In this document: positions 47,887 through 56,966 of the stretch, piece by piece
Layout: each line of letters begins with the position of its first letter
Numbering within the stretch: position 1 is the first letter of the stretch
Source of the DNA: an uncultured Collinsella sp.
GTDB taxonomy: Bacteria; Actinomycetota; Coriobacteriia; Coriobacteriales; Coriobacteriaceae
Reading direction: 5' to 3'
DNA: 64,000 nucleotides
Assembly: GCA_900541855.1 (NCBI GenBank)
Contig: UQLD01000009.1
Coordinates: 26,508 to 90,507 of the forward strand
Position numbers and translations under genes: made by a program
The notes under the pieces: generated by a model
Seen by the model: the letters and a program-made list of their open reading frames with translations, nothing else
What the model was told of the DNA's origin: nothing
The model's database searches: none

Positions 47887-49962
47887 CTAATGCAGGTACG
47901 CCTTTGCGTTGCCCAGGCTGTAGGCGATCGTTGAGCCGTTGTGCAGCAGCGACGACGTCTGTGGAGTGATCATGCCGGTAATGCCCAGTGCCAAGAGTGC
48001 TGAGTTGGTGAGCATCACCTTAGAGTAGGAGCTCGTCAGACGGTCGATGAGACCCTGGCTCATACGGCGCAGGCGCACGATCGCGGCCAGATCTGTATCG
48101 GTCAGGATGATATCGGCGACCTCCTTGGCAATGTCGCTTCCGCCACCCATTGCCAGCCCCACGTCGGCCAAACCGAGCGCCGGCGAATCGTTGACACCGT
48201 CGCCCACCATGGCAACGTGGCGCCCCTCGCCCTTAATGCGCTCCACATACGCGTACTTGTCCTCGGGCAGCAGCTCGGCCTTAAACTCGTCGACACCCGC
48301 CTCGCACGCAATGCGCTCGGCCGTGCGTTCAGAATCGCCCGTGAGCATAACGACATGTTTGACGCCCAGCGCATGCAGGTCGGCGATGGCTTCACGGACC
48401 CCGGGCTTAAGCGGATCCTCGATGCCGAGCACGCCCACGACCGTGCCGTCGACCGCCAGGTACAGCGGCGACAAGCCCTGCATCTGGGACTCGATGCGCT
48501 CCTTGATGTCGGATTCGAGCTGTGCGCCCTCATCCTCGAATACAAAGTGCGCAGAACCGATGATGGCGCGACGCCCTTCAATGGACGAAGCGATGCCGTG
48601 CGCCACGATGTACTCGACCGCAGCGTGACGCTCGCGGTGCTCGAGCCCGCGCTCGCGTGCCGCATTGACCACGGCGCGCGCCACCGGATGCGGGAAATGC
48701 TCCTCCAAGCAAGCGGAAAGGCGCAGGATCTCGTCCTCGCTCCAGCCATCGGTCGTGAGCACGCAAGCTAGACGCGGCTGGGCCTCGGTCAGCGTACCGG
48801 TCTTATCAAACACAATGGTGTCGGCCTTGGCAAACGACTCAAAGTACTTCGCACCCTTGACCATGACACCCATCTTGGCGGCATCGCTCATGGCGGTCAT
48901 GACGGCGACGGAACCCGTGAGCTTGAGTGCGCACGAGTAGTCGACCATCAGCGCCGCTGAGGTCTTGATGAGGCTACGTGTGGTAAGTGCAACCAGGCCC
49001 GCGAGCAGGAAGTTCCACGGGACGATCTTGTTGGCGAGGTCCTCCATGTGCGACTGACCCTCGGACTTGAGCGAGTCGGCCGTCTGCACGAGCGAGACGA
49101 TCGAGCGGAGCTTGGTCTGAGCCGTATTGGCGCGTACACGCACCAAGATGCTGCCGTCTTCCACGACGGTGCCGGCGAACACGTCGTCGCCTGCGCTGCG
49201 CTCGACGGCAAGCGGCTCGCCGGTCAGGGTCGCCTGGTTGACCATGGCGCTTCCCTGCTCGACCACGCCGTCGATGCAGATGGACATGCCGGTGCGAACG
49301 GCGACCAAGTCGCCGGGCTCAAGCTCGGTGGCGGCAACACTCACCTCGGTGTCGCCGACCACTTTTTGCGCCTTGTCGGGTACGTCGAGTAGCGAGTTGA
49401 TGAGCTCGTTTTCGCTCATGGCGCGTGTGTAGTCCTCGAGCAGCTCGCCCACGTTGAGCAGGAACATCGTCTGCCCCGCGGTATCGACGTCGCGTTTGGC
49501 AAACGAGATACCGATGGCCGAAGCGTCGAGCACGGGAACGGTCAGGCGCGGCTGTGCAAGCTCACGGAGGGCGGCGCGCAAAAAGGTCATGTAACCGGCC
49601 ACGACAAAGATGGCACGCAGCGGCGTAGGCAGGAACCAGCGGCGCGCGTAGTGGGCGCCGATAAGTGTGGCAAGATCCATGACGAGCTTGTGCTTGCGTG
49701 GCTCAAGCTGCATCACGTAACCCGTCTTTGCGTCGGCAATGGCCTGGGCATCGAGCGCACCCAAGGCGTCGAGCACGCCCGCACGACACTGCTCGTCATA
49801 TTCGAGCGCCATCTGGCCAATACGGCCATAAACGCGCACCTTGTGCACGCCATCGATTTCGCCGCTGAGCTTAAGAAGTGCATCGAGATCGCTCTCTGGC
49901 ACAGGACCCGCCAATTGAAGACGGGTCCTGCCGGGGATCTCGCTAATAATCGAGAATCTCAT
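47887..49962 (-). CDS. Heavy-metal P1B-type ATPase
   Basis: A 691-aa metal-transporting ATPase. Seen are the actuator motif TLTGEPLAVE, the phosphorylation motif FDKTGTLTEA (Asp about 393), the nucleotide-domain HP pair in EEHFPHPVARAV, and hinge GDGVNDSPALGLAD. The membrane metal site is VDYSCALKLTGSVAV, a YSC motif in place of the copper-type CPC. That fits a divalent ion such as Mn, Zn, Fe or Co more than Cu, but the ion cannot be fixed. The N-terminus has no CxxC metal-binding domain. A small membrane protein resembling PacL chaperones is encoded just upstream. Confidence 0.92.
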   Translation of the reverse strand: MRFSIISEIPGRTRLQLAGPVPESDLDALLKLSGEIDGVHKVRVYGRIGQMALEYDEQCRAGVLDALGALDAQAIADAKTGYVMQLEPRKHKLVMDLATLIGAHYARRWFLPTPLRAIFVVAGYMTFLRAALRELAQPRLTVPVLDASAIGISFAKRDVDTAGQTMFLLNVGELLEDYTRAMSENELINSLLDVPDKAQKVVGDTEVSVAATELEPGDLVAVRTGMSICIDGVVEQGSAMVNQATLTGEPLAVERSAGDDVFAGTVVEDGSILVRVRANTAQTKLRSIVSLVQTADSLKSEGQSHMEDLANKIVPWNFLLAGLVALTTRSLIKTSAALMVDYSCALKLTGSVAVMTAMSDAAKMGVMVKGAKYFESFAKADTIVFDKTGTLTEAQPRLACVLTTDGWSEDEILRLSACLEEHFPHPVARAVVNAARERGLEHRERHAAVEYIVAHGIASSIEGRRAIIGSAHFVFEDEGAQLESDIKERIESQMQGLSPLYLAVDGTVVGVLGIEDPLKPGVREAIADLHALGVKHVVMLTGDSERTAERIACEAGVDEFKAELLPEDKYAYVERIKGEGRHVAMVGDGVNDSPALGLADVGLAMGGGSDIAKEVADIILTDTDLAAIVRLRRMSQGLIDRLTSSYSKVMLTNSALLALGITGMITPQTSSLLHNGSTIAYSLGNAKAYLH

Positions 49963-49980
49963 AGTTTGTGCCCGGGAGCG

Positions 49981-50226
49981 TTACTCGGCTGCCTCATCAG
50001 CAGCGGCCTCGCTCTGGGTGATGTAGGCAGCCTCGGCAACCATGTCATCGACATTGGCCTTGGCCTGCTCGACCATGTCCTGGTAGCAGTTCTTGACGCG
50101 CATACCGCACGCGATGCCCTGCACGCAGGCATTCTTGACCGGAGCGCTGGTGAGCAGCTTGATGCCGGCCGTGCCAAGCAGAAAACCGCCACCGACAAGC
50201 AGGGTATTGAACGTCGACTTCTTCAT
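49981..50226 (-). CDS. Small membrane protein, PacL/DUF1490-like partner of the P1B-ATPase
   Basis: An 81-aa protein with one N-terminal hydrophobic helix (TFNTLLVGGGFLLGTAGIKLL) and then APVKNACVQGIACGMRVKNC and a charged helix DMVEQAKANVDDMVAEA. This layout resembles mycobacterial PacL/Rv3269 proteins (DUF1490), which scaffold or load P1B-ATPases such as CtpC. It may alternatively belong to a related unnamed small family. The start at 50226 has GGGAGA upstream. The ATPase gene begins 18 bp after its stop, so both come from the promoter at 50314-50342. Confidence 0.75.
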   Translation of the reverse strand: MKKSTFNTLLVGGGFLLGTAGIKLLTSAPVKNACVQGIACGMRVKNCYQDMVEQAKANVDDMVAEAAYITQSEAAADEAAE

Positions 50227-50313
50227 GTTGCTTCTCCCTTTTGCCGCATTGGACGCGGCACGGTGCCTCAGCACCCGAGTAAACAAGTTTGCTCGAGCAC
50301 ACTTTTAGAAAAT

Positions 50314-50342
50314 AGTTTAGTTTATCTAACTATTGAGGTCAA
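50314..50342 (-). promoter_or_regulatory. Promoter with overlapping inverted repeat, metal-response candidate
   Basis: On the minus strand TTGACC (50342-50337) and TAAACT (50319-50314) are spaced by 17 bp. The spacer carries the inverted repeat ATAGTTAG/CTAAACTAT, so a repressor bound there would block the -10 box. The sequence looks like DtxR/MntR-type operators; no regulator is encoded nearby. Confidence 0.65.
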
Positions 50343-50380
50343 CAAAGGTTAACTTTTTGGAAATCTTGGGGGGTGAACTC

Positions 50381-50413
50381 AATATGACAAAGGGACTGCC
50401 CCTTTGTCATATT
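50381..50413. repeat. Dispersed hairpin repeat with CAAAGG/CCTTTG core
   Basis: Perfect 14-bp stem AATATGACAAAGGG / CCCTTTGTCATATT with loop ACTGC, followed at once by GGGACAGTCCCTTTG. It is shared in core with hairpins at 16615-16643, 23954-23992 and 56706-56732. It lies just past the ABC exporter stop. Confidence 0.8.
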
Positions 50414-50438
50414 TTGGGACAGTCCCTTTGCCACAGTC

Positions 50439-52196
50439 CTACAGCTGCCAGTCAGCCGCTTCCTTTTGCAGCGCAACCATGCGGGCGAATTCTCCACCTG
50501 CCGCCTTGAGCTGCGCCGGAGTGCCCTGCTCGGCAACCACACCATCCTTGAGCACAACGATTTTGTCGGCATTTTCCACCGTACGCATACGGTGGGCAAT
50601 AACGATAACCGTCTTACCTGCAAGCAGACGGGAGAGTGCCTGCTGTACCACGGTCTCGTTCTCTACATCCAAGCTTGCCGTCGCCTCGTCCAACAGCACG
50701 ATGGGCGCGTCTTTGAGCAGCGCGCGGGCGATAGAGATGCGCTGGCGCTCGCCGCCGGACAGCTTGGAGCCGTTCTCGCCGATCATGGTGTCGTAGCCCT
50801 GCGGCATACGACTCACAAACTCGTCGCAGTTGGCGGCACGCGCGGCCGCAAGCACTTCCTCATCGGTGGCATCACGACGCCCGAGGCGGATGTTTCTCAT
50901 CACCGTGTCGTCAAAGAGCAGCACGTCTTGGAACACAATGGCGTAGTCGCGCAGGAGCACCTCGGGATCGACGCTCGCAACATCCACACCGCCCACGGTA
51001 ACCTTGCCCGCAGTGGCATCCCAAAAGCGCGCGGCCAGGCGGCTCACCGTAGACTTACCGGAACCCGAAGGACCGACCAGCGCCGTAACTTCGCCTTCCT
51101 TGGCGGTAAAGCTCACATCGGTAAGAACTTTCTCGCCGGCACGGCCGTCCTCGCCCGCACCATAGCCAAATGCCACGTGATCGAACACCACATCGTGGCC
51201 CACGGGCTCAAATTTCTCGCTGCCCCGCGCCACAGGCTCTTCCATGATGGAACGCATGCGCTTGGCAGACGACTCGGCGGCAAACAGCTCGGACATTAAC
51301 ATTAACGCTTGGTCAAAGGGTGCATAGATACGGCTCACCATAAGCAGGAAGGCAAACATCACCAAAAAGTCGACCTGCCCGGAGGCGACCACCGCGGCGC
51401 CCGTAACCAGCGTGGTGGCAATGCCCAGACGCAGGATGACAAAGGCGGAGTTGACCAAAAGCCCGTTAGCGAGCTCGCCCTTGGTGGTCTCGCGCTCCTC
51501 GGCATCGATCACGGCACCGAGTCCCTCAAGATAATGGGCCTCCTGGTTGGTGGCGCGGATCTCGCGAACGCAGTCGAGCGTCTCTTGAATTGCCTCGGTA
51601 ACCTTGACCTTCTCGGCGCGCACGCGATCGAACACCGGAGTCATGGGGCCGCGTGTTAGATACAGCACGGCAAAGGCCACGGGAACGCTCCAAAACGCCG
51701 CGATCGCCAGCTGCCAGCAAAAGAACAGCGATGCCACGAAGACAATGGCGCTTGCGATGATGGCACCCCAAAGCTCTCCCAGCACGTGGCTGTAGGCGTG
51801 CTCCATGGCCTGGACGTCGCCCATGATAGTCTCGGTTAAATCGGCCAGATCACGACGACCGAAAAACGACAGCGGCAGTTTGCGCAAGCGCTCAGCAATC
51901 TCCATACGCTGCTTGCCGCACTCCTCGTAAAAGATGCAGTAGGTGTAGTAATACTGCTGCCAGTTAGAAGCAAAGAGCAACACGAAAAAGACCACGAGGC
52001 CGCCCACGATCGGCAGGGCATCCGGCAGATCGGCGCCAGTGGCGAGATGTTCGACAAAACCGGCCATGACCAGGAATAAAAAGCCCATGCCGGCCATGGT
52101 AATGAGATTGGTGAGCGTGGTCCAGAAAATGCCGCGTTTTACGCCGGCGACGCCTTTATCGGATAGGAAATACTTCTTTTGGAATGAGGCGAACAT
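50439..52196 (-). CDS. ABC exporter half-transporter, subunit 2
   Basis: A 585-aa fusion of six membrane helices (about 1-310) and an ATPase domain. Walker A is ALVGPSGSGKSTVSRL, signature GENGSKLSGGERQRISIA, Walker B DAPIVLLDEATASLD, and the H-loop VIVIAHRMRT. It begins directly after the stop of its partner (52197), so the two form a heterodimer. The type fits siderophore importers or exporters of the IrtAB/YbtPQ group because an AraC regulator is divergent, but drug or peptide export is equally possible from sequence alone. Confidence 0.9.
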   Translation of the reverse strand: MFASFQKKYFLSDKGVAGVKRGIFWTTLTNLITMAGMGFLFLVMAGFVEHLATGADLPDALPIVGGLVVFFVLLFASNWQQYYYTYCIFYEECGKQRMEIAERLRKLPLSFFGRRDLADLTETIMGDVQAMEHAYSHVLGELWGAIIASAIVFVASLFFCWQLAIAAFWSVPVAFAVLYLTRGPMTPVFDRVRAEKVKVTEAIQETLDCVREIRATNQEAHYLEGLGAVIDAEERETTKGELANGLLVNSAFVILRLGIATTLVTGAAVVASGQVDFLVMFAFLLMVSRIYAPFDQALMLMSELFAAESSAKRMRSIMEEPVARGSEKFEPVGHDVVFDHVAFGYGAGEDGRAGEKVLTDVSFTAKEGEVTALVGPSGSGKSTVSRLAARFWDATAGKVTVGGVDVASVDPEVLLRDYAIVFQDVLLFDDTVMRNIRLGRRDATDEEVLAAARAANCDEFVSRMPQGYDTMIGENGSKLSGGERQRISIARALLKDAPIVLLDEATASLDVENETVVQQALSRLLAGKTVIVIAHRMRTVENADKIVVLKDGVVAEQGTPAQLKAAGGEFARMVALQKEAADWQL

Positions 52197-54023
52197 TTAG
52201 GCCTCGCCTCCCTTCGTGACGGCGGCATCCGCGGTCGCTGCAGTGATTTTCCAGCTCGCAGCCTGTTCGTATTCGGCCCACATCTTGGCATACAGACCAT
52301 TTTGGGACAGCAGCTCGGCATGGGTGCCCGACTCCTGCACGCTGCCCCGGTTGAGCACCACGATTTGGTCTGCGCCCACTACAGTCGAGAGTCGGTGCGC
52401 AATCATAATGACCGTGCGACCCGCCGCCAGCTTGCTAAAGGCGCGTTGGATGAGCGCCTCGTTCTCGGGATCGGCAAACGCCGTGGCCTCATCGAGCACC
52501 ACGATAGGCGCGTCTTTAAGGATCGCGCGGGCGAGTGCCACGCGCTGGACCTCGCCGCCCGAAAGATATGCTCCGCCGGCACCGAGCATGGTATTGATGC
52601 CCTGTGGGAGCTTGGCCACAATGTCGTCGCACTGAGCTGCGGAGAGGGCCGCACGCACTTCGTCGTCAGTGGCCGTAGGCTTGGAGGCGCGCACGTTATC
52701 GGCAAGTGTTTGCCGGAACAGCTGGTTGGTCTGGAACACGAAGGCGACATGGCCCATAAGCTCGTGCGGATCCATATCGCGAACGTCCACACCGCCTACG
52801 AGCACTCGACCCGAGGAAACGTCCCAAAAACGCGGGATCAGGCTTGCGCAGGTTGACTTGCCGCCACCCGAGGGACCCACCAGGGCGAGAGTGCTACCCG
52901 CGGAAACGCTGAAACTCACATGGCTAACGGCAGGTGTTTCGGCACCCTCGTAGGTAAAACTCACGTCCTCAAATCGCACGTCGCCACCGGCAGGGTGCTT
53001 GGGTTGGGCGGGCACGGAGAGCTGCTTGGAATCCATGACGCTTCGAATACGAGCCAGCGAATCGGCACTCATCTGAGAGGCCTCGCCCACAAACATGAGC
53101 TTGGTCATGGCCGTCGGCACCACGGCCGAAAATATCGCGTAAAACGTGAAGTTGGTCATAAAATGCGCGAAGTCCGTCTCGCCCGGCACCAACAGCAACG
53201 CCACGGGCAACAGGAATGCCACAAGACCATTGAGCGCGGTAAGGTTGAGTACCTGCGGACCTCGACAGAACGTGCCCGCATAGTTTTGCGCCATGTCGGC
53301 GTATTCGGCGATCGCATCGTGGAAGGCCTTAAAGGAGTAGACCGTCTGCTGAAACACCTTGACCACGGGGATGCCTCGTACGTATTCGGTGCCGGTCTTG
53401 TTCATCTTGACCAGCGCTCCCATGTAGGCCTTCATAAACTCGCCGCCCTTGCCGCCCATCATGGCGGCCATGGCGCCAAACGAAACGACGACCGAGATAA
53501 GGCATGCCGCCCCCAAACGCCAATCGAGCGCGAAAAGCAGCACGAGCAAGCCCACGACCATGGCGGCGGCGCCTGCGATATCGGGCAGCATGTGTGCGAG
53601 CAAAGTCTCGGTGGAGGCGGCGCATCCGTCTACAATACGGCGCAGCTCACCGGTGGCGTGCGTGTCAAAGTAGCCAAGCGGCAGCTTAAGCAGGTGCTCG
53701 CTCGTAGCCTTACGGATATTGGACGCACAGCGAAACGCAGACAGGTGCGTGCACATGAGCCCCACGAAATAAGCTACGATGCTTGCCAGCGCAAACCCCA
53801 CAGCCCACCAACCGTACATCGCGATGTTAGTGGCTTCGCTCCAGTTGGGTGCCACGGCAATCAGATCGCGCGCGACAAGCCAAATGCACACGTACGGGCC
53901 AAAGCTCAGCAGCTGCGAGAGCGCCGAGAGCGCCATGCCCAAATACGTTAGGAATTTGCGGTCACCGGCATACGCGAGCAACTCGCCGATGCCTCCACCT
54001 TCCCTTTTTGATTCCTTTGCCAT
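52197..54023 (-). CDS. ABC exporter half-transporter, subunit 1
   Basis: A 608-aa partner of the next gene. The start at 54023 (MAKESKREGGGIGELLAYAG) has AAGGAA upstream. Six membrane helices lie within about 25-310, and the ATPase domain has ALVGPSGGGKSTCASL, signature GGAYLSGGEVQRVALA, Walker B IVVLDEATAFADPENE and H-loop IMIAHRLST. Walker B is followed by the catalytic Glu. Both subunits look catalytically complete, so the dimer is not obviously asymmetric. Confidence 0.9.
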   Translation of the reverse strand: MAKESKREGGGIGELLAYAGDRKFLTYLGMALSALSQLLSFGPYVCIWLVARDLIAVAPNWSEATNIAMYGWWAVGFALASIVAYFVGLMCTHLSAFRCASNIRKATSEHLLKLPLGYFDTHATGELRRIVDGCAASTETLLAHMLPDIAGAAAMVVGLLVLLFALDWRLGAACLISVVVSFGAMAAMMGGKGGEFMKAYMGALVKMNKTGTEYVRGIPVVKVFQQTVYSFKAFHDAIAEYADMAQNYAGTFCRGPQVLNLTALNGLVAFLLPVALLLVPGETDFAHFMTNFTFYAIFSAVVPTAMTKLMFVGEASQMSADSLARIRSVMDSKQLSVPAQPKHPAGGDVRFEDVSFTYEGAETPAVSHVSFSVSAGSTLALVGPSGGGKSTCASLIPRFWDVSSGRVLVGGVDVRDMDPHELMGHVAFVFQTNQLFRQTLADNVRASKPTATDDEVRAALSAAQCDDIVAKLPQGINTMLGAGGAYLSGGEVQRVALARAILKDAPIVVLDEATAFADPENEALIQRAFSKLAAGRTVIMIAHRLSTVVGADQIVVLNRGSVQESGTHAELLSQNGLYAKMWAEYEQAASWKITAATADAAVTKGGEA

Positions 54024-54137
54024 GAGATTCCTTTCTAACGGCTTGAGAGTTAACCGTAATGAACTTATCATTGATGTGTTAGCCATGGCTCACAATCAAG
54101 CCAGGCGTGGACGTTTCTGCAAAGGAAAGGGACACTT

Positions 54138-55142
54138 TTGCAAATACGGCGGGCAGCGACCGACATAACCGAGCTCTACGCACCGCAATTTGAGCAGTTT
54201 GGCCTGGAGCTTACCGGCAAGGGCGCCGTCTTTACCGGCGAGGTGGCAAACGACCGGGCGCACGGCCGCGCATGGATCATGCCTCTCTCCCCTGCCTGCA
54301 TCGTCATGGAGCATTTCATCACCCCGACGCACGATATGTACCTGGCCGAATACACACCCGAGCCATACGCCTGCGTGAGCGAAGTCAGCGCGCCCACACT
54401 TACATGCATGCCCGAGGCTGGCATAACGCCCGCGAACCTCAAACCATTGCATGGACCGTGGCCAAACAATGCCGTTTGCAGCTTTATCCAAGATAGCTGT
54501 GGCGAGGAATTAAGCCCGCTGTTTGCGGGGGAGCTTTATCACTCGCGCTCGGTGCTCTTTTTGCCTGGATATTTTGACGAACTGGAGCACCACTATCCCA
54601 CCGAGTTCGCAGGAATCTTTGAGGCGTTTGCCGAGTCATGGCACGAGGAAGCGACGTCTGCCATCTGCCACACGCTGCGCCGGATTAACGAGGACCGCGC
54701 CCGCACCGTAGGCGGACACGTCTATATGCAGGGCATCGTGGAGACCATGGTCGCGGAGCTCGCCTGTTCGCGCGCGGCCCACAATCAGGCGCGGCAGGCG
54801 GCAGACACACGCGTCAGCATAACCATTGCCGAAGAAGCAACGGCAATGATTGAGCGCGCGCTCGACACAGGCAGACGTGTGGGCATCAACGAGGTGGCCG
54901 AGAGGCTCTACACAAGCCGCTCCAAGCTATGCGCCACCTTTAAGGCCCAAACTGGCGAATCCCTGGGCGCCTACATTCGCAGACGCCGTATGGAGCGAGC
55001 GCAGGACCTTTTGGCCGATAGCGCGCTCACGATAGCGCAGGTGGCAGAGCGTCTAGGCTACCCTCAGCAGGCCGCCTTCACCCAAGCCTTCAAACAATAC
55101 ACCGGCATGACACCCACGGCTTGGCGAAGCAAGCATCGCTAA
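54138..55142 (+). CDS. AraC-family transcriptional regulator
   Basis: A 334-aa regulator divergent from the ABC pair. The C-terminal double HTH is clear: INEVAERLYTSRSKLCATFK, then SLGAYIRRRRMERAQDLLAD and IAQVAERLGYPQQAAFTQAF. The N-terminal half (about 1-210) is a ligand-sensing domain with no recognised fold. The start is TTG at 54138, seven bases after GGAAAGGG; no ATG fits. It resembles YbtA-like regulators of siderophore ABC systems; the 114-bp gap to the ABC operon should hold its target site. Confidence 0.88.
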   Translation: MQIRRAATDITELYAPQFEQFGLELTGKGAVFTGEVANDRAHGRAWIMPLSPACIVMEHFITPTHDMYLAEYTPEPYACVSEVSAPTLTCMPEAGITPANLKPLHGPWPNNAVCSFIQDSCGEELSPLFAGELYHSRSVLFLPGYFDELEHHYPTEFAGIFEAFAESWHEEATSAICHTLRRINEDRARTVGGHVYMQGIVETMVAELACSRAAHNQARQAADTRVSITIAEEATAMIERALDTGRRVGINEVAERLYTSRSKLCATFKAQTGESLGAYIRRRRMERAQDLLADSALTIAQVAERLGYPQQAAFTQAFKQYTGMTPTAWRSKHR

Positions 55143-55206
55143 GGCCCAAGCTCCCTGGCCGTAACGGAGCGATTAATTACCCGCCGCCCGTCAGCTCACC
55201 CAGGAT

Positions 55207-56571
55207 CTAAACGTCAAGATGTGCACAATCAAGCGCCTTTTTGATAAGAGGGACAGATCGATCAGCCAAATACAACGGAATGTTGAGCACCCCGTCGTCG
55301 AGCTTTAGGTTCTTAAGTGAGTAGCGGACCCTCAATGGAGTCGTCTCCGCATGCTTGTCGGCATAGTACTTAAGGCTCTTGGAATGAACGACCTCTCCCG
55401 ATTTGACCTCGACGGGAACGATTTCGTTTCCGACTTGAATCAAAAAATCGACTTCGTGCTTCGGCTTCTCGTTTGTCCAATAACGCGGAGCGGCATCTAA
55501 CTGTGAAAGCAATGCCTGAAGCACATAGTTCTCGGCGAACGAACCTTTGAACTCCGAAAATAGCGCATCCGAGATGGCAAAAGCGGACGCATCCAGCCTT
55601 GCCATGCGGCGCAGCAAGCCGACATCAAGACAGTAGACCTTAAATGCCTTGAGGTCATCGTACGCAGAGAGCGGCACACCACCAGCAGCATTAAGGCGAA
55701 CCGCCGTGATGAGCCCAGCATCGGCAAGCCATTCCAGAGCATCCTCGTATTCTCGAGCACGAGCCCCCTCGCGCACCGCACCCCAAACGAACTTTTTGTT
55801 CTCGCGCGCCAACTGAGCTGGAATCGAGTTCCATATTTGTGAAAGCTTGGCGAACTGCGCACGGCCACCATGCTTGGCAAAATCGCGCTCGTAGGAATCC
55901 AAGAGATCAGACAACACCTTATCGACCTGAACGATATCGCCCGTCTCCACCCACCGGCCAAGAGCCTCTGGCATGCCGCCGCATGCAAAATAACGACGAA
56001 GATGCTCGACGAGACGGACATGGAAGAAATCGGGCACTGTCTCGATCTGATCCAGGCCGCCAAGGTATTCGTCGTAGTTTGCAGCGCCCTCGGCTTTCAG
56101 AAACTCGGAAAAGCTCATGGGGCGCATCTCCATGAACTCGACCTTTCCCACCGGAAAAGCGCTGGTCTCACGGGACAAGCGAACGCCCAACAAAGACCCT
56201 GCGCATGCGACGTGATACTCGGGGGCCTCGTCACAGAAGTATTTAAGGGCGCCGACTGCAGAAGGACAATCCTGGATCTCATCAATAATAAGCAGCGTTT
56301 CGCCGGGATCGATAGGCTGTCCAAGTGCCAGGGAAAGATTTGAGATGATCCGTCGAGGATCGCGCGTACCTTCGAAAAACTGAGCGTACTCGCTCTGTAC
56401 CCCAGGTGACGGCTCCTCGAGCGTCAGATACACAAAATTGAGGTACGAGGTTCGGCCGAACTCCTTAAGCGCCCACGTCTTTCCAACCTGGCGCGCCCCC
56501 TTAAGGATAAGCGGCTTACGATATTCTGACGCTTTCCAAGCGTTAAGCTTGGCAATGATATCTCGCTGCAT
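55207..56571 (-). CDS. AAA+ ATPase with DUF4143 domain
   Basis: A 454-aa protein. The N-terminal AAA part has Walker A LILKGARQVGKTWALKEF (about 20-37) and Walker B TLLIIDEIQDCPSAV, followed by a sensor-like ACAGSLLGVRLS. The C-terminal DUF4143 part (about 200-430) has HEVDFLIQVGNEIVPVEVKS, resembling a PD-(D/E)xK nuclease core (D...ExK). Such proteins are common in gut bacteria and of unknown biological role. A 20-bp inverted repeat upstream suggests it is regulated. Confidence 0.88.
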   Translation of the reverse strand: MQRDIIAKLNAWKASEYRKPLILKGARQVGKTWALKEFGRTSYLNFVYLTLEEPSPGVQSEYAQFFEGTRDPRRIISNLSLALGQPIDPGETLLIIDEIQDCPSAVGALKYFCDEAPEYHVACAGSLLGVRLSRETSAFPVGKVEFMEMRPMSFSEFLKAEGAANYDEYLGGLDQIETVPDFFHVRLVEHLRRYFACGGMPEALGRWVETGDIVQVDKVLSDLLDSYERDFAKHGGRAQFAKLSQIWNSIPAQLARENKKFVWGAVREGARAREYEDALEWLADAGLITAVRLNAAGGVPLSAYDDLKAFKVYCLDVGLLRRMARLDASAFAISDALFSEFKGSFAENYVLQALLSQLDAAPRYWTNEKPKHEVDFLIQVGNEIVPVEVKSGEVVHSKSLKYYADKHAETTPLRVRYSLKNLKLDDGVLNIPLYLADRSVPLIKKALDCAHLDV

Positions 56572-56590
56572 GACCGAACCTCCCGCAAAG

Positions 56591-56665
56591 AAACTTCCGT
56601 AAACGTGATATTTCCCACATTTTACCCTAGTTAAAACGTGACATTTATCACATTTACGGAAGTTT
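56591..56665. promoter_or_regulatory. Operator-like inverted and direct repeats upstream of the DUF4143 ATPase
   Basis: Arms 56591-56610 (AAACTTCCGTAAACGTGATA) and 56646-56665 match as an inverted repeat with one mismatch. Within them ACGTGA(T/C)ATTTNNCACATTTA occurs twice as a direct repeat. The region lies 20-94 bp before the gene start, and GTGA/TCAC half-sites suggest a dimeric regulator. Confidence 0.7.
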
Positions 56666-56705
56666 TAAGCTCATTTCTCCACACTTCCATCACATTTATT
56701 GCAAT

Positions 56706-56732
56706 GTGACAAAGGGACAGTCCCTTTGTCAC
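56706..56732. repeat. Dispersed hairpin repeat with CAAAGG/CCTTTG core
   Basis: Perfect 12-bp stem GTGACAAAGGGA / TCCCTTTGTCAC with loop CAG. It carries the same core and GACAG loop side as the other copies in this window but with a different outer stem. Confidence 0.8.
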
Positions 56733-56966
56733 CCGCACAAAAATGGACGCGCCAACGGCGCGCCCATTCACTCTATTCCATTCAGCCCCGCCTGACCCGA
56801 ACGGCCGAGTCGTCACGAAACCCGGAAGCCCCGGCAGGGCGGGTGCTTCCTCAAAATGAGTTCCGCACGCAAAGAAGGCCACTTAATGTGGCCTTCGTCT
56901 TGCGCAGGACTGTAGAGCAGGAAACCTTATATCCGGCCCCTCCGTCCGGGGACCGCGCCGTACCAG
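56733..56966. other. Non-coding trailer between the DUF4143 and tsa operons
   Basis: Holds the tsaD terminator hairpin GAAGGCCAC/GTGGCCTTC (56874-56882 with 56888-56896), a GCGCGCC-rich inverted repeat near 56750-56763 and no supported gene; the minus-strand frame visible here looks spurious. Confidence 0.5.
56870..56898 (-). terminator. Terminator after tsaB-rimI-tsaD
   Basis: Stem GAAGGCCAC / GTGGCCTTC with a 5-nt loop, followed by TTTGCG on the minus strand, about 70 bp beyond the stop. Confidence 0.7.

Noticed and set aside
56631..56882. 83-codon minus-strand frame before the tsa operon
   Set aside because: It covers the operator region and the hairpin repeat, and has no start signal or family resemblance.
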